A DNA stretch of 26,838 bases, from positions 1 to 26,838 of the forward strand of contig DSDE01000158.1 of the NCBI GenBank assembly GCA_011049095.1. Direction: 5' to 3'. A model generated the notes under the pieces. The model saw nothing but the letters and a program-made list of their open reading frames with translations, had not been told where the DNA came from and did not search any database. The stretch comes from Fidelibacterota bacterium. GTDB taxonomy: Bacteria > Fidelibacterota > Fidelibacteria > Fidelibacterales > DSDE01. The position numbers and the translations under genes were made by a program. This document shows positions 24,063-26,838 of the stretch, piece after piece (position 1 is the first letter of the stretch; each line of letters begins with the position of its first letter).

Positions 24063-26416
24063 GGATTGGCGGGCTGAAAAGATATTTCTCAAGGAGAAAG
24101 CTCTTTACGCTCCTATTTGTGGCGCTGGCCATCGCTTTCTGGAATAGCCTTCCCCAAGCGCTGATGAATCCAGACCGCTCGCTGGCGCTTTTGGACTGCA
24201 AGGGCAGAATCATCAGCGCCCGATTGGCAAAGGATGCGCAGTGGCGATTTCCTGCCACGGATTCCCTTCCCCAAAACTATGTGAGCGCGCTGCTGACTTT
24301 CGAGGATAAGCGATTTTATTATCATCCCGGTGTGGACCCCCTGGCGCTGGCCCGCGCGCTGCGTCTCAACCTGAAACATCGGCGAATTATCAGCGGCGGC
24401 AGCACCATTTCGATGCAGGTAATCCGGCTGGCGAAAAAGAATCCACCCCGCAGCATTCCCCAAAAGCTGATTGAGATGATTCAGGCGCTGCGGCTGGAGC
24501 TGAGCTATTCTAAAGATGAAATCCTAAAAATCTACGCTAACAATTGTCCCCTGGGCGCAAATATTGTGGGAGTGGAAGCAGCGGCTGTAAAATATTTTGG
24601 TCGGCGGGCCGGAGAGCTCTCCTGGGCTGAGGCGGCCCTTTTGGCGGTTTTGCCCAATGATCCGTCGCTCCTCTTTCCAGGGAGAAACAGCGATGAACTG
24701 AAGCGAAAACGGGATGGACTCCTTCTCAAATTGAGGGAGAAAGGTGCGATTGATAATGAAAGCTATATGCTGGCCCTGGCGGAAAAAATACCGCAGCAAA
24801 TTCGCAGCATACCCGATTGGGCGCCCCATTTTGCCAATAAGCTGCTGTCAGATGGTGTGGACCCGACGAAATTTGTTCAGACCACGATTAATCTTGAGCT
24901 TCAGCAGCGCTGCCTGGAAGCGACGCAGATTCACCACAAGCGATTGAAAAATAACCATATCGAGAATCTGGCAGTGCTGGTGGCAGACAATGAGCGTAAA
25001 TCGGTATTGGCCTATATCGGCAACAGCGGCCTGATCTATGAGAATGATAACGCGGGCTATGTTGATAATGTCATCGCGCCACGCAGCCCGGGAAGCGCCC
25101 TGAAACCCTTCCTTTTTGTCTCCCTTTTTAATGAAGGGCTGCTTCTCCCCGATGCGCTGGTGGCTGATATCCCCGTCAATTTTGGGGGCTATCAGCCGGA
25201 GAATTTTGACCGCAGCTATCGGGGCGCGGTTCCGGCGTCGGAAGCTCTGGCTCGCTCCCTCAATGTGCCGGCGGTTCGGCTCCTTTCTCGCTATGGCGTG
25301 CAGAAATTTTATCACCGCTTGACGCAGCTCCATTTCAATCATATTAATAAAGGGAGCGACTACTATGGGCTGACGCTGATTTTAGGTGGTGTGGAATGCA
25401 CCCTTTGGGAATTGGTGCGGGCTTATTCCGGTCTGGCCTCCATCGCCAATGGACCCGTGTTTAAGGAGTATGCCTTTACAGAATTGAAAACCATAGAAGA
25501 GCATGATAATCAAGAGTTTCATTCTTCTATGGAATACAGTCCCGGTGCGGTTTACGCCCTTTTGGAAGCGCTGAAAGAGCTGAAGCGTCCCGACCATGAC
25601 GGGCAATGGATGCATTATGAATCCGCCCTGCCCATTGCCTGGAAAACCGGCACAAGTATGGGTTTTCGTGATGCCTGGGCCATCGGTGTGACACCCCAAT
25701 ATACAGTAGGCGTGTGGGTTGGCAACAGCAGCGGCGAGGGGCGGCCCGACTTGACCGGACTGAAAGCAGCGGCGCCATTGATGTTCGACATTTTTAATCG
25801 TATCCAGAAGGAGCCCCGTTGGTTTGCGATGCCCGAAATTGATATGACTGAAATTGAAATTTGTCAGGAGAGTGGTTTTCGCGCCGGTAAAAACTGTTCC
25901 CACGTGGTTAGCAAAATGGCGCCCTTTGCCGGCTTGAATTCGCCCCTCTGCACGTATCATAAAATCGTATTTCTCGATTCATCCCAGCAATATCAGGTCA
26001 ACAGCGAGTGTTATTCACCGTCAAAAATGGTACGCTGCAGTTTTTTCACGCTGCCGCCGGCGATGGATTGGTTTTATCGCCGAACCCATCCGCAGGAAGC
26101 CCTGCCTCCTTTTCATCCCGACTGCAATATTTCCCAAACGCCTGTTATTGATTTTCTCTACCCTGAAACCGATGCGAAAATTCTGATTCCCCGAAGCCTG
26201 GGCGGCAGGCTGGAGGCGGTGGTTTTTGAGGCGCTTCATTCAGAAAAGGACGCTGTCTTGTTCTGGTATCTCGATGATTTTTATTTGGGAATGACCGAAT
26301 CGCCTCACAAAATGGCGGTGAGCCCAAAAACTGGCAATTATATCCTCTCTGTCACCGACCAGAATGGAAAGCAGATCAGGCGAAAAGTGCAGATTACAAC
26401 AGGGGAAAAGGAGTAA
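24059..26416 (+). CDS. pbpC: Penicillin-binding protein 1C (bifunctional glycosyltransferase/transpeptidase)
   Basis: This 785-residue protein has one N-terminal membrane anchor (LFTLLFVALAIAFW, about 15-28). A GT51 glycosyltransferase domain follows, with the catalytic Glu in TFEDKRFYYHPGVDP (E82) and GGSTISMQ. Next comes a transpeptidase domain with SXXK at PGSALKPF (S346, K349), SXN at SLN (400-402) and KTGTS (from K529). A C-terminal domain of the type found in PBP1C (about 690-785) starts near FLYPETDAKI. All catalytic motifs are intact. It polymerises and crosslinks peptidoglycan at the outer face of the inner membrane. The GTG start lies in the GTGA overlap with the A2M stop, so the two are coupled and co-transcribed. 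PBP1C beside A2M is a widely conserved arrangement, thought to repair the wall after envelope breach. Confidence 0.96.
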   Translation: MRIGGLKRYFSRRKLFTLLFVALAIAFWNSLPQALMNPDRSLALLDCKGRIISARLAKDAQWRFPATDSLPQNYVSALLTFEDKRFYYHPGVDPLALARALRLNLKHRRIISGGSTISMQVIRLAKKNPPRSIPQKLIEMIQALRLELSYSKDEILKIYANNCPLGANIVGVEAAAVKYFGRRAGELSWAEAALLAVLPNDPSLLFPGRNSDELKRKRDGLLLKLREKGAIDNESYMLALAEKIPQQIRSIPDWAPHFANKLLSDGVDPTKFVQTTINLELQQRCLEATQIHHKRLKNNHIENLAVLVADNERKSVLAYIGNSGLIYENDNAGYVDNVIAPRSPGSALKPFLFVSLFNEGLLLPDALVADIPVNFGGYQPENFDRSYRGAVPASEALARSLNVPAVRLLSRYGVQKFYHRLTQLHFNHINKGSDYYGLTLILGGVECTLWELVRAYSGLASIANGPVFKEYAFTELKTIEEHDNQEFHSSMEYSPGAVYALLEALKELKRPDHDGQWMHYESALPIAWKTGTSMGFRDAWAIGVTPQYTVGVWVGNSSGEGRPDLTGLKAAAPLMFDIFNRIQKEPRWFAMPEIDMTEIEICQESGFRAGKNCSHVVSKMAPFAGLNSPLCTYHKIVFLDSSQQYQVNSECYSPSKMVRCSFFTLPPAMDWFYRRTHPQEALPPFHPDCNISQTPVIDFLYPETDAKILIPRSLGGRLEAVVFEALHSEKDAVLFWYLDDFYLGMTESPHKMAVSPKTGNYILSVTDQNGKQIRRKVQITTGEKE

Positions 26417-26420
26417 GATT

Positions 26421-26525
26421 ATGACCAAAACCACTGCTGTCCTAAATAATCTGGAGTGCGATGGCCAAGCAATTATTTACTATCAGTTACAAAACAAGAT
26501 TGTGTATTTCTTAGTGGAACCCTAA
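26421..26525 (+). CDS. Possible 34-residue peptide, or start of a broken gene
   Basis: A short frame starts at ATG 26421, 4 bases after the pbpC stop, with AAGGAG (26408-26413) at ideal spacing. It begins MTKTTAVLNNLECDGQAIIY and ends at TAA 26523-26525. Its first codons fall in the 24-bp repeat that also occurs at 3041-3064. Leu-Glu after the repeat is conserved through synonymous codons. This suggests the remnant of a repeated coding element, such as the start of a mobile-element gene, rather than a complete gene. No family is recognised. Confidence 0.3.
   Translation: MTKTTAVLNNLECDGQAIIYYQLQNKIVYFLVEP
26427..26450 (+). repeat. 24-bp direct repeat, copy 2
   Basis: These bases are identical to 3041-3064. 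Similarity drops at the base level right after, but the encoded Leu-Glu persists. It lies directly behind pbpC, while copy 1 lies directly behind the propeller gene. Confidence 0.7.
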
Positions 26526-26557
26526 GAAGCACATCTGGTATTCTCATACTATTTCAT

Positions 26558-26603
26558 CTTAATTTGGCTTGATCCGTCAGGGGACGGACAGGTCCAAATT
26601 AAG
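26558..26603. repeat. Nested inverted repeat (hairpin or cruciform)
   Basis: Outer arms cttaatttgg (26558-26567) and ccaaattaag (26594-26603) pair perfectly over ten bases. Inside, tccgtc (26573-26578) and gacgga (26583-26588) pair over six bases around a 4-base loop. There is no T-run after either side, so it is not a standard rho-independent terminator. It is more like a REP-type intergenic palindrome. Confidence 0.7.
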
Positions 26604-26616
26604 CAACACTTCGACT

Positions 26617-26664
26617 CCGCTCAGTGACCGCACTTCGACCGTCAACTGACGGATCAGTGACCGG
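26617..26664. repeat. 'cagtgaccg' repeat cluster, right-end copies
   Basis: ccgctcagtgaccg (26617-26630) repeats 18156-18169. gacggatcagtgaccgg (26648-26664) repeats 17100-17116. The two units follow each other as in the other clusters. Confidence 0.65.
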
Positions 26665-26838
26665 GGCTGTCACAAATTCGGGGAAGATTCTGCCTGAAGG
26701 CGGGAGACGTGTAAAGCGTGATTTGTGATAGACTATACAGTTATGCAAGCTAAAATAATTATTGTAGGCTTCCGTTTTGTGCTCCTCATCGCGCCACGTC
26801 TCTTTTCCGCCTTCAAACACAATCTTCTTTTTCCCGAA

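Larger units (their letters stand above)
26526..26838. other. Repeat-rich right-end region without a supported gene
   Basis: It holds a nested hairpin (26558-26603) and 'cagtgaccg' repeats (26617-26664). Short frames are open to the right edge on both strands (plus from ATG 26743; minus entering at 26838, with FEGGKETWRDEEHKTEAYNN). Either could be the end or start of a gene outside the window, but neither is recognisable. Confidence 0.5.

Noticed and set aside
26599..26820. Minus-strand frame entering from the right edge
   Set aside because: The last part is translated repeat (VTDPSVDGRSAVTERSRSV), typical of false frames through the 'cagtgaccg' elements. The first part might be real coding sequence but is too short to judge.

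Overview
The window looks like a piece of a chromosome from a Gram-negative member of the FCB superphylum. Calditrichota, KSB1, Marinimicrobia or Ignavibacteria-type lineages fit best; this is an inference. Three secreted proteins end in a type IX secretion (T9SS) type A C-terminal domain opening with the 'NPFN' signature. There is also a TonB-dependent outer-membrane receptor, lipoproteins, and many short intergenic repeats. No rRNA, tRNA, CRISPR array, prophage or intact transposase was seen.

Layout, left to right. Bases 3-890 (+) hold a 5'-incomplete CsgG-like/outer-membrane beta-barrel protein. Bases 1025-2755 (-) encode a DeaD/CsdA-type RNA helicase whose motif II reads DEGD. Bases 3166-6846 (-) form a complete vitamin B12 uptake unit: a sigma70-like promoter, a cobalamin riboswitch, a BtuB-type receptor, and a translationally coupled YncE-like beta-propeller with a T9SS tail. 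A 72-bp tandem repeat (about 7138-7417) separates this from a GH5 glycanase with a T9SS tail (7557-9497, +). An NADPH-dependent FMN reductase-like flavoprotein (9774-10301, +) follows, then the decayed 3' end of a PhoH-family ATPase gene. Bases 10739-13354 (-) encode a large mosaic secreted protein with thioredoxin-like, dockerin-like, cohesin-like and T9SS domains. An MFS transporter (13521-14744, -) comes next. A lipoprotein octaheme cytochrome c of the tetrathionate-reductase (OTR) type is at 15140-17026 (+). A Phd/ParE toxin-antitoxin pair lies at 17294-17898 (-). A two-gene operon at 18549-26416 (+) encodes a thioester alpha-2-macroglobulin lipoprotein and penicillin-binding protein 1C.

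How the genes fit together. The best-supported functional unit is the B12 locus. The riboswitch fixes the substrate of the receptor as cobalamin. The coupled propeller is then a good candidate for a surface cobalamin-capture partner, analogous to Bacteroides BtuG but apparently delivered by T9SS rather than by lipidation. The A2M-PBP1C pair is the classic periplasmic defence and peptidoglycan-repair pairing. The other genes look like independent units separated by repeat-rich spacers. Two repeat families connect distant spacers: a 24-bp perfect repeat at 3041 and 26427, and 'cagtgaccg'-type repeats at about 17100, 18130 and 26620. These point to past mobile or repeat-element activity.
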